A DNA stretch of 64,000 nt, taken from NCBI GenBank assembly GCA_963969495.1, contig OZ018318.1, positions 172,802,040 to 172,866,039 of the forward strand. Reading direction: 5' to 3'. Shown one piece after another: positions 23,200 through 33,964 of the stretch. The notes beneath the pieces were generated by a model. It saw only the letters and a list, made by a program, of their open reading frames with translations, did no database searches and was not told the origin of the DNA. Source of the stretch: Ceratothoa steindachneri. Lineage: Eukaryota; Arthropoda; Malacostraca; Isopoda; Cymothoidae. Numbering within the stretch: the stretch's first letter is position 1; each line of letters opens with the position of its first letter. The translations under genes and the position numbers were made by a program.

Positions 23200-24865
23200 T
23201 GGACTAGCAGTCGATCAGGCACAGTTCTGCTCAACGGCTACGTGCCCAAACGGCCACTTTTCAAAACTTTCTCGAGTCTTGACTTGAACTGATCAACAGA
23301 ATTGCTGTTGATAACTTTCCCTAAAAGTACGTTCCAGCTACTACATATGCTTTATGTGATAAATTTCCCACACAGATCACGATGGTAACGCTTCACTTCA
23401 AGTGTTTAGCCGTGGTTTCTAGTTCTGCCCTCAATAAGTTGGAAAACAGCAGTCTATTCTACATTGTCGAAGCCTCGAAGTATTTTAACACTTCGATAAG
23501 CTGACCACGCAGTCTCAAGGTCTCCAACAAGAACATATCTATTTCTCTTAATATCTCGTCGTATCGTTTGTGTCTGATAGAAGGAATCAGTTTGGTTGCC
23601 CTGGCTTGCACACGTTCCAATCTCGTGATATCTTTTCGAAACGAAGGACTCCAAAATTGTATGATATACTCCAGGTGCGGTCGGACAAGTGAATTGTACA
23701 AACAGAGTACTATTTTCTTGTTTAGATATCCAAACTATCGCTTTATAGAGCCTAACAGCCTTTGGGTCTTTTTCTCTGCCTCTATGTACCGTTTCTAAGA
23801 CTTGAGTTCACTAGGGGTTGTTACACTCAAGTTCTTCTCAATGACAGTGGATTCAAGAGTAGTGCACTAGAGGGTATACTGAGATTGGGGGTTTCAGTGG
23901 CAGAAATGCATCACTTTGCATTTGTTCACGTTAAAGGGCATTTGTCACGTGTCCGACCACTCCCCAATCTTTCGAAGATCATCTTGAAGGCGGGCAGTAT
24001 TTCCTTCGTTTGCGACGTTCATACCAAGCTAGATCTCATCAGCAAATTTAGAAATTTTGGCAACCATGTCACCGTCCATGTCGTTGACGTAAACAATGAA
24101 TAGTAGTGGTCCCAGGACAGAACCTTGAGGAACACTGGTAGTAATGGGCACCCACTTGGAAGCCTGTCCATTCAGCCCCACCCGTTGCCGTCTGCCGCTT
24201 AGCCAGTTCTCTCTCCAACCTGGTACCTCTCCGTCTATGCCTAGTGCACGCACTTTCTGGAGGAGGCGGCGGTGTGGTACCTAATCGAAGGCTTTTTGAA
24301 AGTTTAAGTGTACCACATCGACCGCCTTGTCCCGATCATGCTCACTGAAGACGAAGTGGAAGAATTCCACAAGGTTCGTCAGGCATGACCGTTGCCTTCG
24401 GAACCCGAGCTGAGAACTCCTCAATCGCAAGTTAATCTCTAAATATGACGTCATTTTGTCCACCATGATGCTTTCCATGAGTTTCCTGACTATTGAGGTC
24501 AAGCTAATTGGTCGGTAGTTCGACGGCTGGCTAGGGTTTCCTTTCTTGAACACAGGAGTCACCTTTCCTTCACGCCAGTCTCTAGAAACGCATCCGGTCC
24601 GGATTGACATGTTTAAGATTGTGCTCAGATGTCGTGATACTTCATCGCACACTTTTTTCAACACTTTAGGTAAAAACCCGTCCGTGCCAAGGGACTTATT
24701 CGTCTTTAGATTAGTGATCTTTTTTCTATTTTTCCTTGGGTGAAGTCCATTTCCTCCAGCTTTTCCTCCAAGTAAGAATCCGTGGGCAGGGTGATTGGAC
24801 CACACTCTTCAGTAAACACTGATGAGAAGTAGTCGTTGAGAAGGTTAACATTTTCTGCATCTGAG
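23200..24865 (-). pseudogene. CR1-like element C: RT to 3' end
   Basis: Minus-strand RT relic starting at about 24865 next to a short (GA)n. Blocks in order: NVNLLNDYFSSVFTEECGP; LKTNKSLGTDGFLPKVLKKV; DWREGKVTPVFKKGNPSQPS; NYRPISLTSIVRKLMESIM; LGFRRQRSCLTNLVEFFHF; DVVHLNFQKAFD followed by a stop; [28 protein letters not shown] (FADD altered); LYNSLVRPHLEYIIQFWSP; LERVQARATKLIPSI; and LETLRLRGQLIEVLKYFE. The 3' part runs to about 23200. The endonuclease is missing at the 5' side. At least four frame disruptions are present. Confidence 0.87.
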
Positions 24866-24929
24866 TGAGAGAGAGAGAGAGAGAGAACGTACGGTTGCAG
24901 GCATACTATTCTACAGCTTCGGGGCAACT

Positions 24930-25160
24930 ATAGAGAAGGCACGATTACACATTCAGAAGAGACGAGTTCGATGAACCGACCACAGGCAGGCCTCTGTAGC
25001 GACGGGCTCTTTGTTGTCTAGACGCAAGTATTTATGACAGATAGACAAGGAAGAGTAAATTGAAAGTAAATAAATTCAATATTTATAAAATTTGTCATCG
25101 ACATGAATTAAACTTGGTTAAATTATTATATACCCCCTCAATTTCCCCTATTGTGTTAAT
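24930..25160. other. No gene identified
   Basis: Unassigned sequence between element C and the PLE/(TA)n cluster. Confidence 0.3.
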
Positions 25161-25167
25161 TCTTATT

Positions 25168-25515
<348 letters not shown>

Positions 25516-25539
25516 AGTATCACGTGAGGGTAGCAAATA

Positions 25540-25900
25540 AATGCAATATCCCGCAGGAAAAAATGAAATTGTGTTTCCAAGTACTTTCGAACTTTATTAA
25601 GTTCCTTATCAAGGATAACTACAAGAAATAATATTAGATTAGAGGTATATATACGAAGGTATATATAGATGTATATATGCTTTTTGTAATTCTTAATGTG
25701 AATCTTTACCTTCCCCCTTCCATCTTCCTCATTGGTGATTTTTTGTTTTTCAGGTGGTCTTTCATACTTTTCTTTCGTATATATACCTCTAATATAATAT
25801 TATTTCTTGTAGTTATCCTTGATAAGGAACTTAATAAAGTTCGAAAGTACTTGGAAACACCATTTCATTTTTTCCTGCGGAACATTGCATTCATATATAT
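25540..25900. repeat. Large palindrome of PLE 3' ends
   Basis: The arm at 25540-25660 (minus sense) and the arm at 25782-25900 (plus sense) are inverted copies about 118 bp long. They share CTTGATAAGGAACTTAATAA, CGAAAGTACTTGGAAACAC and a CTGCGG end. The spacer, with TTAATGTGAATCTTTACC and TCTTCCTCATTGGTGA, matches the 3' UTR of the PLE at 33745-33830. This is a foldback of PLE 3' sequence. Each arm contains TTGATAA, a 6-bp stem (GAACTT/AAGTTC, loop AATA) and GAAA, a degenerate hammerhead-like layout. Confidence 0.8.
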
Positions 25901-26075
25901 ACAGTTTCTATTAAAGTCCACAGCTGTGGCAGCGTTATTAATTTTAACTTGTATATTCTTAAAATTTCTTACAAGTTTTTTAACGGGGTCTTCGAGGCGA
26001 GAAAAAAACATCCGCGAATGACATGCTTTATTCCTAGATGCTTTCGACCATGTTAGGTCATCTTTAGGGAATTAA
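25900..26075 (-). mobile_element. PLE terminal fragment, inverted partner of 30820-30990
   Basis: The minus strand reads CTAAAGATGACCTAACATGG, TCGAAAGC, then AATAAAGCATGTCATTCGCG and a tail through CCACAGCTGTGGACTT. It is nearly identical over about 170 bp to plus-strand 30820-30990. The hammerhead-like core is CTAAAGA (one mismatch to CTGANGA), stem GACC/GGTC and GAAA. Confidence 0.75.
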
Positions 26076-26267
26076 CAACAATAGTACTTTTCATGGTGTG
26101 TAAGAGTAGATGTAGGTAGGGGATAGAGTAAGGGTGTGTGGACAGATAGCGGAAAGTAGACCAGTGGTGAAAGAAGTGTGGAAGGGTGCATAGAGATGCT
26201 ATAGCCTGGTGATCAGGCCTATCGCTTTTACCTTTTTGGTTTTGTAGTTCCTTTGTTGTCTTTGAGT

Positions 26268-26272
<5 letters not shown>

Positions 26273-26350
<78 letters not shown>
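26273..26350. repeat. (TA)n and (AAT)n at the 3' end of the Jockey-like element
   Basis: TA run to 26338, then AAT repeats to 26350. On the minus strand the (ATT)n/(TA)n follows the ORF2 3' UTR of the 26350-29789 element and may be its simple-repeat tail. Confidence 0.85.
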
Positions 26351-26351
<1 letters not shown>

Positions 26352-26682
26352 GGCGTTCAAGCCATTTGTCTTCAAAATCAATTAATGTCTTCAAAAATGA
26401 TATGCGCATTTGCTTTTGTTGTAATAATTACTTTATTGTTGTGCTTAGAGTCTTTGTTTTTTTTGTATATCTTGTAGTGTGTAATTCGTGTTTTTTGTTT
26501 TTTCATGGATGTCTTCTTCGGGAAATTCGGTCTTCATCGTTAGATTTTGGTCTTTATCGGTGAATTTGTAGAAATCGGTGAGGTTTCATAGTTAGGTAAG
26601 CCTTTTCTTAGTGGGATTTTTATTGGTTTAGGGTAAAAACATTTCTATTATGATGTGTAGAACGGCACTTCTGCTCTGCCAG

Positions 26683-29240
26683 CTAGAAGCCCAGCGGAGC
26701 TCGGAAATCTGGAGTGCCTTTTCCTCTTCTGTTCTGGTCAATCATTTGGACGATATCATCGTCCAATTCACGATTAACCATTTCTAGCATATTCCTTGTC
26801 CGTTCTTCTTTAGCAATGTTAACTGGACTTAAACCCGACTCCCGGTGCAGTTCTTCCTGGCGCCTTTTTTCTCTCCTGAGTGTACCTGTAATTAGGTAGG
26901 TACATTTATTCTGCACCACCTGTAGTTTCCTCTTTTGTCTCTTTGAGACACTCGAGAGGGCGGAAGCTAGGTATAGCAGCGTCGATCTTACAAGTGCAAT
27001 GTAGATCTTTTTCTTATTGCTTTGATGAAGATTTCTAAACCTATATAGTGTCTTGACTGCAGCAGTGGCCTTGGTGATTCGTTTTTGGACGTGCTTCTCG
27101 TACCCGGATGAGGTAATCTTCATTCCCTGTTCATTGCACTCCGTGGTGTAGGGATAACGTCTATTCCCACCCTGACGTCGTAAAGTAGTCTCCTGCCTAT
27201 GGGGACTACTTTGAACTTTTCTTGGTTAGTGTGAACCTTCCACCGGGCCTAATAGGTTTTCAAGATTTTCAATTTCTGCTGCTGTCATACGAGCTTGCCA
27301 AGGCGAATTCCTCCATGAACAACTAATTATCTGGGTGAAATCATCGGCGAATCGAATGTTGAGGCAAGTGGGGCTTATAGGGGCTCGGACATCCGCGATG
27401 TAAATCAAGTAGAGAGTGGGGGACAGGCACACCTCTTGTGGGAGGCCCGCAGTGAGCGAAAACTTTAGTCCGTCCGTAAACACTAAACTGATGTACGCCG
27501 CTCTCTCCATGACATAACCACATAGAATTCTTTCTAAGGTTTTACTTAGACCCAGTCGTAAAATCTTGTACTGCATTCCCCGTTGCCACTCTTTATAAAA
27601 CACCTTTGATACATCCCGACAAACAATGTCCACGTAACTCTTTTCCCGTATTGCTTGGGCTAGCTTTTCCGTGATGACATTAATCGCCATCTCCGTACTT
27701 CACTTCCTCATAAACCCGAATTGATGTGGATTGAAGAGGGAGTTCTCCTCCAGGTGAGGCACCAGTATTTTGTTGAGGATCTTCTCGAAGAGCTTCCCGC
27801 CAAATTCTAGAAGTAGAATTGGCCGATAGCTCTCCTCCAACGTTGGATTCTTTCCCTGCTTAGGCAAGAAAATCATCTAAGCCGTTTTATAAGCATTTTG
27901 AAAGTATCCCGTGTTGGCATTGGCTGATGCCTTTTCAAAGTTAAGCTTTGTAAGCCCCTATTGTCCTGGGGCTTTTTGTTGGAATGAGAGGAGCGCGCTG
28001 AGTAGTTCTTCTTCGCTAATCTCCGCGTCTCCGTCGCGCTGTCTATCCACCTGGTAGTAAGGGTGCGTCTTGTGTATTTGTTTGTTAAGCTCGTCGATGA
28101 TGTTGCTTTAAAACTCTAGGTCATAGTCTTCGTTTTCCTCTTCATTTATACTGAAGATCTTTTCCCAATAACTTCGTAATAGTTCTTCAATTCTTCCTTC
28201 TTTCGTTTCGATGTTTCCATCTTCCCATTTTAGCTCGGTCTTCTGTTTCTTCCCAGTGATCCTTTGAGATTTCTGATCTTTTTCCAAAAATCTTCTACAT
28301 TTTTGTTCGAGGATCAACTGGTTCAGTTCTTCTTTGACTTCTTTACTTCACTGTATTGAGTGAACTGACGCATTCACGATGTTGATTTCATACAATAACT
28401 TCAGCTCACGGTATAATTCCTTAATGTAGTCGATCTATCTGTAGATAGAAATGGTCCTATACTCGGATTCAGGGATATAAGCCCTATCTGCACTGATGAG
28501 ATGGTTATTGAGGTCGTCAAGTGCCTCGTCAATCTCCTTGAGAATTGCCTCGTCCAATTTGGGCGGATCGTCGGCCTCGAGAAGGCGCGCGTACCGTGTC
28601 CAGTATGCTCTTTTGTAGTTCTTTCTGACTACAGCTGGGACTTGTATATGGTTCCTGTTGATAGTGAGTAAGATCCCTATACGGTCACTACATGTTACCT
28701 GGACTGGTTCCTTGTAGTAATTGAACGGAAGCTGACGATTCGCCAGACAGATGTCTGGTTTTGTGGCACTTCCTGCTCTGAGAAAGGTGGGTAAGTCGGT
28801 GCTTATTCGGTGGGCAATATTTCTGTCCAGTAATAGGTTCAGGCTTCTTCCTATACCATTGAAGATGCTTTAACCGGATTCTTAACATCCGGCGTTCAGA
28901 TCCCCCATTAATATAGTGGGGGCTCTTCTGCCAAATAGGCCAGTGAGATTGTGAATTGGTGATACACCTCTCCTTGGCGGTTGATATTCGGTATCAATGA
29001 CCAACTTTCCTAAGTCGAGTTCGTCTTCAATCGCGAGGTGGGATTCTTCTAGATTTTTTATTTGCTTGTATTTAATCCCTTTCTTTATTGCAAGAGCGGC
29101 TCCGTCGAACCTCTCCTGGGAATAATTTGTGATCAACACATGGTAATTCCAGATTTTCATTTCTGCACTACGCGTGTCAATTCCGTGTTCTGAAACTAAG
29201 ATGATGTCCACATAAATTTCTCTGAATACATTTCCGTAAA
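26683..29240 (-). pseudogene. Jockey-like ORF2: AP endonuclease and reverse transcriptase
   Basis: Almost full-length ORF2 relic. Endonuclease at 29211-28882: DIILVSEHGIDTRSAEMKIW (catalytic Glu), GAALAIKKGIKYK and TILMGDLNAGC (GDLNA box), with SATKPDICLANRQLPF and QVTCSDRIGILLTIN (SDH region) further on at 28800-28640. RT: ELLSALLSFQQKAPGQ near 27990; a PTLEESYRPILLLEFGGKLF block near 27830; NPHQFGFM near 27720; then 27690-27226 open with DIVCRDVSKVFYKEW, AGLPQEVCLSPTLYLIYIAD and IRFADDFTQIIS (FADD intact). The C-terminal 27123-26683 has SSGYEKHVQKRITKATAAVK, SALSSVSKRQKRKLQVVQNK and RRQEELHRESGLSPVNIAKE. Stops and frameshifts break it into six or more pieces. Confidence 0.88.
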
Positions 29241-29315
29241 AATTCCTTTCATCGTCCAGTGGTTGGTATTAATTTCCAATATCTTGAGTGCATTCCGTAA
29301 CATGGTGAATTGTTT

Positions 29316-29789
29316 TTATCTATGCTTCTTCTTATTCTTCTTGGGGGCTGGCTGGGTAGTTTTACTTGGCCTAGGGTTTTCCTTTTTCGGAGGGGGACTC
29401 GGGATCTTGGACCTGCTCTTCGTAGCCAATCTACGGGTGCAGGGGCCCTCTCCGTTGTCAGAAGAGGAGGATCCCTCCTCACTTTCAGCCTTTTCCTTTT
29501 CGTCGCCCTCTTCGGATTCCTCCGATGAGGGAGCTTCAACGATCTCCTCCAATCCAGACTTAACAGTACTTTTCTTTATGATTGAGTCCTTGAATGCCTT
29601 AGAACATTTGGGGTTTGCAGGTATAATTACTGAAGGGAGATTATTTGCCTTCAAGAGAGCATTCAGTACCTGGTTATCGCAGCCAGGCTTTACTGCATTT
29701 GCGACATTTGCGTGGGTAATGCAGATTAGTATTTTTGCACTCAAATCTCCCGTCATATTCATCTGTGCAAGTGCAGGTGCATGCTTCAT
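29316..29789 (-). pseudogene. Jockey-like ORF1 (gag) 3' part, truncated
   Basis: C-terminal part of the gag-like protein of the same element: AKILICITHANVANAVKPGC, QVLNALLKANNLPSVIIPAN, then a long acidic and Ser-rich stretch (SSEESEEGDEKEKAESEEGS) and a basic Pro/Lys tail ending KKNKKKHR. It corresponds to the region after the zinc knuckles in the 1996-3449 gag. The knuckles themselves are missing because the element is cut at 29787, where the PLE sequence starts. It lies just upstream of ORF2, in the normal order. Confidence 0.8.
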
Positions 29790-29868
29790 GAGGATATCAA
29801 GGAAGGGAAGGGAATTTCACGCACGAAACGGAAAATGAAGGATCCCTTCCCTTCCTTGATATCCTCAT
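29787..29868. repeat. 25-bp perfect inverted repeat at PLE 5' junction
   Basis: The arm starting TGAGGATATCAAGGAAGGGA at about 29787 is the exact reverse complement of the arm ending TCCTTGATATCCTCA at about 29867, 25 of 25 bases, with a spacer of about 28-30 bases. The plus-strand arm is part of the PLE coding sequence (PFLDILI), so the left arm is a short inverted copy of PLE sequence at its own 5' truncation point. Confidence 0.85.
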
Positions 29869-30655
29869 AAGTGCCCAGGAGTCCAAAGTTGGGACCCAAG
29901 CATACGTTAAGACCAAAAACTTGGGCTTCTGCTTAAATGCTTCTTCTGAGTGTCCTAAACGTTACAAGAGATCAGTCATCAATTCCTTAGTTAACAGGGC
30001 AATTTCTCATTCATCCTCGTGGACGGCTGTTAATCTCGAACTTAAGAGGGTTTTCCGAGTTCTCGTTAACAACGGCTACCCACAAGAATCCATCGCCGCC
30101 ATCATGCAAGAGAAAATGAACTTGGCTGCTGGCCCTGGCGTCAGGTCTACTCCGAAGAATAGTAATATCGACATTTATTACAAGTCCAATATGAACACTG
30201 GCTACCGTAAAAACGAAAACGCTCCCAAAGCCATTCTCCATCGTAACGTGACCCCAATCGACCCTAATACGGATATTAATTTAATTATATACTACAAGAC
30301 CAAGAAAACAATTAGTTGCATCATGAAGAACAGCTCTCTCCCTCCAACGAGCAAACTTCAGGAAACTAACGTCGTGCGAACGCCGCAATTCAAAGTACAT
30401 CGGCGTAACCTCCACAACCTTGTCAAGGCGCCTAACAGCTCACCTTCAAGATAGCGCGATTAAAAAACACGCCCACTCTCATGGCACTACCCTAACCCGT
30501 GAAAAACTGACTCAGGACACCTCCATCATCCTGAGACTCCAAAACTGCAGAAGATTGCGGATGGCAGAAGCCGTCATTATTCAAATGAAGACCGCCTTAA
30601 AGAAGCACGTTTTCAAACTTCATTTACCTTTCCCTCCTTTGGCAGAGAACTAGAT
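29815..30655 (+). pseudogene. Penelope-like element: RT end, linker, GIY-YIG endonuclease
   Basis: 3' half of a PLE polyprotein. It begins in the RT at PFLDILISAQESKVGTQAYV, passes the conserved linker CPKRYKRSVINSLVNRA, SSSWTAVNLELKRVFRVLVN, NGYPQESI, and a LIIYYKTKKTISCIMKNS block before the endonuclease. A frameshift near 30400-30430 separates the rest: IGVTSTTLSRRLTAHLQDS (GIY-YIG core), then IKKHAHSHGTTLTREKLTQD and TSIILRLQNCRRLRMAEAVI with the conserved Glu, ending at a stop at 30651. PLE enzymes use this nuclease with the RT for integration. The N-terminal RT with catalytic Asp residues is absent (5' truncated). Confidence 0.85.
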
Positions 30656-30819
30656 CGGAGTGACAATCTGAGCCTTGTAATTTTATGTGTCTTGGAGCGC
30701 TTAGTTTCCCTTTAAAAATTTCCCGCGCCATGATTAGGCAATTTTTGTAATACTTATGTTCGCATAGAAATACTATATATAATGTTGCAATTTTTTAATA
30801 ATTCCATTGCTGTTCACTC

Positions 30820-30995
30820 CCTGAAGGTGACCTAACATGGTCGAAAGACGTCTAGGAATAAAGCATGTCATTCGCGGATGTTTTTTCTCGCCTCGAAGAC
30901 CCCGTTAAAAACTTGTAAGAAATATTTCGAAAATACAAGTTAAAATTAATAATGCTGCCACAGCTGTGGACTTCAATAGAACCTACATACAATAT
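30820..30995 (+). mobile_element. PLE 3'-terminal region with hammerhead-like core
   Basis: CTGAAGG (30821-30827), stem GACC (30829-30832)/GGTC (30839-30842) and GAAA (30843-30846), followed by AATAAAGCATGTCATTCGCG and about 120 bases shared with the inverted copy at 25900-26075. It follows the PLE endonuclease above by about 165 bases, so it is that element's own 3' region. Confidence 0.7.
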
Positions 30996-31011
30996 GGCCT
31001 TTTACCTAATT

Positions 31012-31031
31012 GTATATATATATATATATAT
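31012..31031. repeat. Short (TA)n
   Basis: Ten TA units between two oppositely oriented PLE termini. Confidence 0.9.
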
Positions 31032-31034
31032 GAT

Positions 31035-31105
31035 TGAAATATCCCAAAGGAAAATAGTACACAGAATAAGCCCAAGCTCTTTCGTGTTTACATCATCAGG
31101 GGCAG
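31035..31105 (-). other. PLE terminus with CTGATGA...GAAA core
   Basis: The minus strand reads CCCCTGATGATGTAAACACG then AAAGAGCTTGGGC. CTGATGA lies at 31093-31099 and GAAA at 31080-31083. This is the best match in the window to both conserved hammerhead boxes. The intervening UGUAAACAC forms only a 2-bp stem with a bulged U, so folding is doubtful. It lies downstream of the minus-strand PLE endonuclease. Confidence 0.55.
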
Positions 31106-31229
31106 AAGAACAATGGAATAGAGAAATGTGACGTCATTCAAACGTACCGACGATAAAAGACAGTCGTTTAAGGCGAAAAAACAACAACTGACGAACAAAT
31201 GAATAGCCCATCCGCAGAACTACAATATA

Positions 31230-31990
31230 CAAATCAATTTAACAAATTAAATTTATATTGCAAAGAATATTATTCATGATCCAATTATTTAATTTAAATA
31301 TACCCTCACTTAGATTGAAATTAATGTTATGGGAGAATTTGATCATGGCTGATTCCATTAAATTTGTTTCAATAAATTTAAACACAAAAATAATGAATTT
31401 TGCATTAGACCAATCTATTTGATGGTTCAAAGTAGATTGATAAATAAACAGTGCATTTGAAGTTTGCCCCGTTCGACAACACTACTTATGTTGTTTAATT
31501 CTCACATCTGAGCTTTTTTGTTGACTGGCCTATTTAAAAACCAAGACAAGATTTGCACGGAATTTTATAAATGCAGGCCATTTTATTATAGGGCGAATTT
31601 TTAATTACTAAGTTTTTTAACTAGGATTATTAGATAATACAACATTAACATTAAAATATTTTAACAATTTCGGAACATGGGACAAGTGTTTATTAAAAGG
31701 GAGAATTAAAATATTATTTCGCGTAAATGAGTATTTAATTTTATTTCCATAAAAGGACTGCTTAGCTCTGCGCAGGAAATCATTTAGAAAATAAAATGGA
31801 TAATTTAACTTTTTACTTATGATTTTGATTGAGTCTAAATCTTCATCGATAAATTCTGGGTCACATACTCTAAAAGCACACAAATACCAAAAAATAAAAG
31901 CCGATCTTTTAGTTTTTTGCGGATGATTCGAATAAAAATGGATGTAAGTCGAAACATGAGTTGGCTTTCGGATTAAGTGATCAAGCTACT
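31230..31990 (-). pseudogene. Penelope-like element (minus): linker and GIY-YIG endonuclease
   Basis: 3' part of a second PLE, minus strand. The linker upstream of the ORF reads STHVSTYIHFYSNHPQKTKR, then FRVCDPEFIDEDLDSIKIIS, KLNYPFYFLNDFLRRAKQSF and PFNKHLSHVPKLLKYFNVNV. The endonuclease starts about 31590: MACIYKIPCKSCLGF then a stop, IGQSTKKLR, and later in other frames TSNALFIHQSTLNHQIDWSN, AKFIIF, and NLMESAMIKFSHNINFNLSE with the conserved Glu and the GIFKLNNWIM tail. Several stops are present. It meets the plus-strand PLE head to head at about 31985-31990. Confidence 0.85.
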
Positions 31991-33960
31991 TACCACCCAG
32001 TATTGAAATATCCCGCTCTACAAGTTAATAGTGATTTTCATAAAAATTGACGGCTATTACTTAAAGACTTCCCTGACTTAGTTTCAAAATTCAAGTCGAG
32101 TAACGCCACCCTTCCTTATTTGTATGAAGTTCTAAAAACGCACAAACCAAACTTCCCTTGACGCCCTATTATTAGTCATGTTTCTTATGCTCTCTCTAAA
32201 TGGCTTAATTTCTTTTCTTGCACCTCTAGTTTGGACCATTTCTCATTCACATGTTACCAATAGCTACGACCTTATTTCTAAACTCAATGCCATTCAGTAT
32301 TCGAGTAATTTTACCCTTGTTAGTTTCGATGCTTGCTCATTATTTACTTAGGTTCCAGTTAAAGATCTTTTCAATTTCCTTAATCATTTATGGCAAAATA
32401 TTGTTCTTCCCGTACCTGCTACTATTTTTATGAAACTCATTTCACTTTGTACCCAAAATTGTAAGTTTTCGCTCGATGGCAAATATTTTCTTCAAAAGTT
32501 TGGATTAGCCAGGGGTAATTGCCTTTCACCTGTTCTCTCTAACTTATATATGGAGTTCTTTGAAAAAAGACTCCTCCCTACTATCCTTGACTTCCCTATT
32601 GTTTAGTACAGTTATATTGATGATGTCATTTGTCTATGGCCTAATTTTACAATGTTAATAGCTTTCTTACCAAACTTAATTCACTCGTCCCTTCGATTAA
32701 ATTTACCCATGAGGTTGAAAATAATAGAACCCTCCCCTTTCTCGATTTTCTTCTTAATAGAATACCAACTAGTTTTAAATACTCCATCTTTCGCAAACCT
32801 ACTAATTTAAACTATAAAATTCATTTTTACTCTTCCCATAGTCACAAAATGAAACGTTCTGTTTTTTCCTCTATGTTTTTACGGGCTTTACGAGTTGCTA
32901 GTCCTGAATATATGGATTCGGAATTCTCTAATATCTTTGAAATTGGCCATAAACTATGATATCCTTATTCCTTTCTTCTGAACTGTCTTTCCTTTGCAGA
33001 AAAGATGTTCAATAATACATCTCCTGCTCTCCATTTTAACGTTAAAAACATTTTGGTTTACCATTCTCTGTTTGTTTCATTGACCTTCCCCGTATTTTAG
33101 AAAACTTTAAACATTTCAGTTGCTTTCAAATACAAGTCAACTATAATATTGGAGGAGTCTATTCGGTCAAATGTTCTGTCTGTCTAAGTAAATATTTTGG
33201 ACAGACAGGAAAGCAATTATCTTTCTGTATTAATCAGCATAAATACAATGTTAAGAGAGCTGTAAATAATAGTGCGTTTTTTGTCCATATTTCTGAAAAT
33301 AATCACTTAATTAATTGAAATTCAGCAAAATTTATTTTTCGCTCAAATGACTCAATTAGAAGAAATCTTGTTGAAATATGATGTACAAGCCAATTTAATA
33401 ACTTTAATATTTCCATTGGCCTTTTAAAATTGATATTGGTATGAAAAACTCATTCTTAAAGAAATTAGCTTTGACTTATATTCATAATTTTTTTATTTTT
33501 GAGGGGTCAATTTTAACTTTTATGGCAGCCCGATGTGTCAATTTAATTATTGAATTGATATTGTATCAAAATTATTTTATTTCTCTTCCTCTCTCCTTGT
33601 CTCTCTCCCCTTCGTTTCAATTTACTTCTCTTGTCTCTTCTAATCTTCATCTTTAGACTATCACTTTATCCCTTAATCGTTTTAACTCTTTTGACTCTGT
33701 TCTTGACTCTTTCTGCCTCTCGGTTTGACCTTACTACCTGTTATAGATAAATCTTAATGTGAATTTACCCATCCCTCTCCTACTTCCTCATTGGTGACTT
33801 CTTGTCTTAGAGGCGGTCCTTTATCTTTTACTAGCTTATTATATACCCTTACTCTATTATTTTCTCTTGTCTCTTGTAGTTATCCTTGAGAATGAACTGA
33901 ATAAAGTTCGAAGGTACTTGGAAAAACCTTTTTCGATTTTCCTGAGGGAAAATTGAGTCT
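31985..33960 (+). pseudogene. Penelope-like element (plus): RT, GIY-YIG endonuclease, 3' end
   Basis: The longest PLE relic here. RT: LPYLYEVLKTHKPNFP near 32120, YDLISKLNAIQYSSNFTLVS then FDACSLFT (palm Asp), KFGLARGNCLSPVLSNLYME near 32500 and the catalytic SYIDDVICLW near 32615-32640 (both Asp residues kept). After a decayed linker, the GIY-YIG nuclease lies at about 33160-33420: GGVYSVKCSVCLSKYFGQTG, INQHKYNVKRAVNNSAFFVH and HLIN then SAKFIFRSNDSIRRNLVEI. The 3' UTR (33745-33960) ends with ATAAAGTTCGAAGGTACTTGG, matching the palindrome at 25540-25900. About ten stops or frameshifts are present. Confidence 0.87.
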
Positions 33961-33964
33961 ATAT

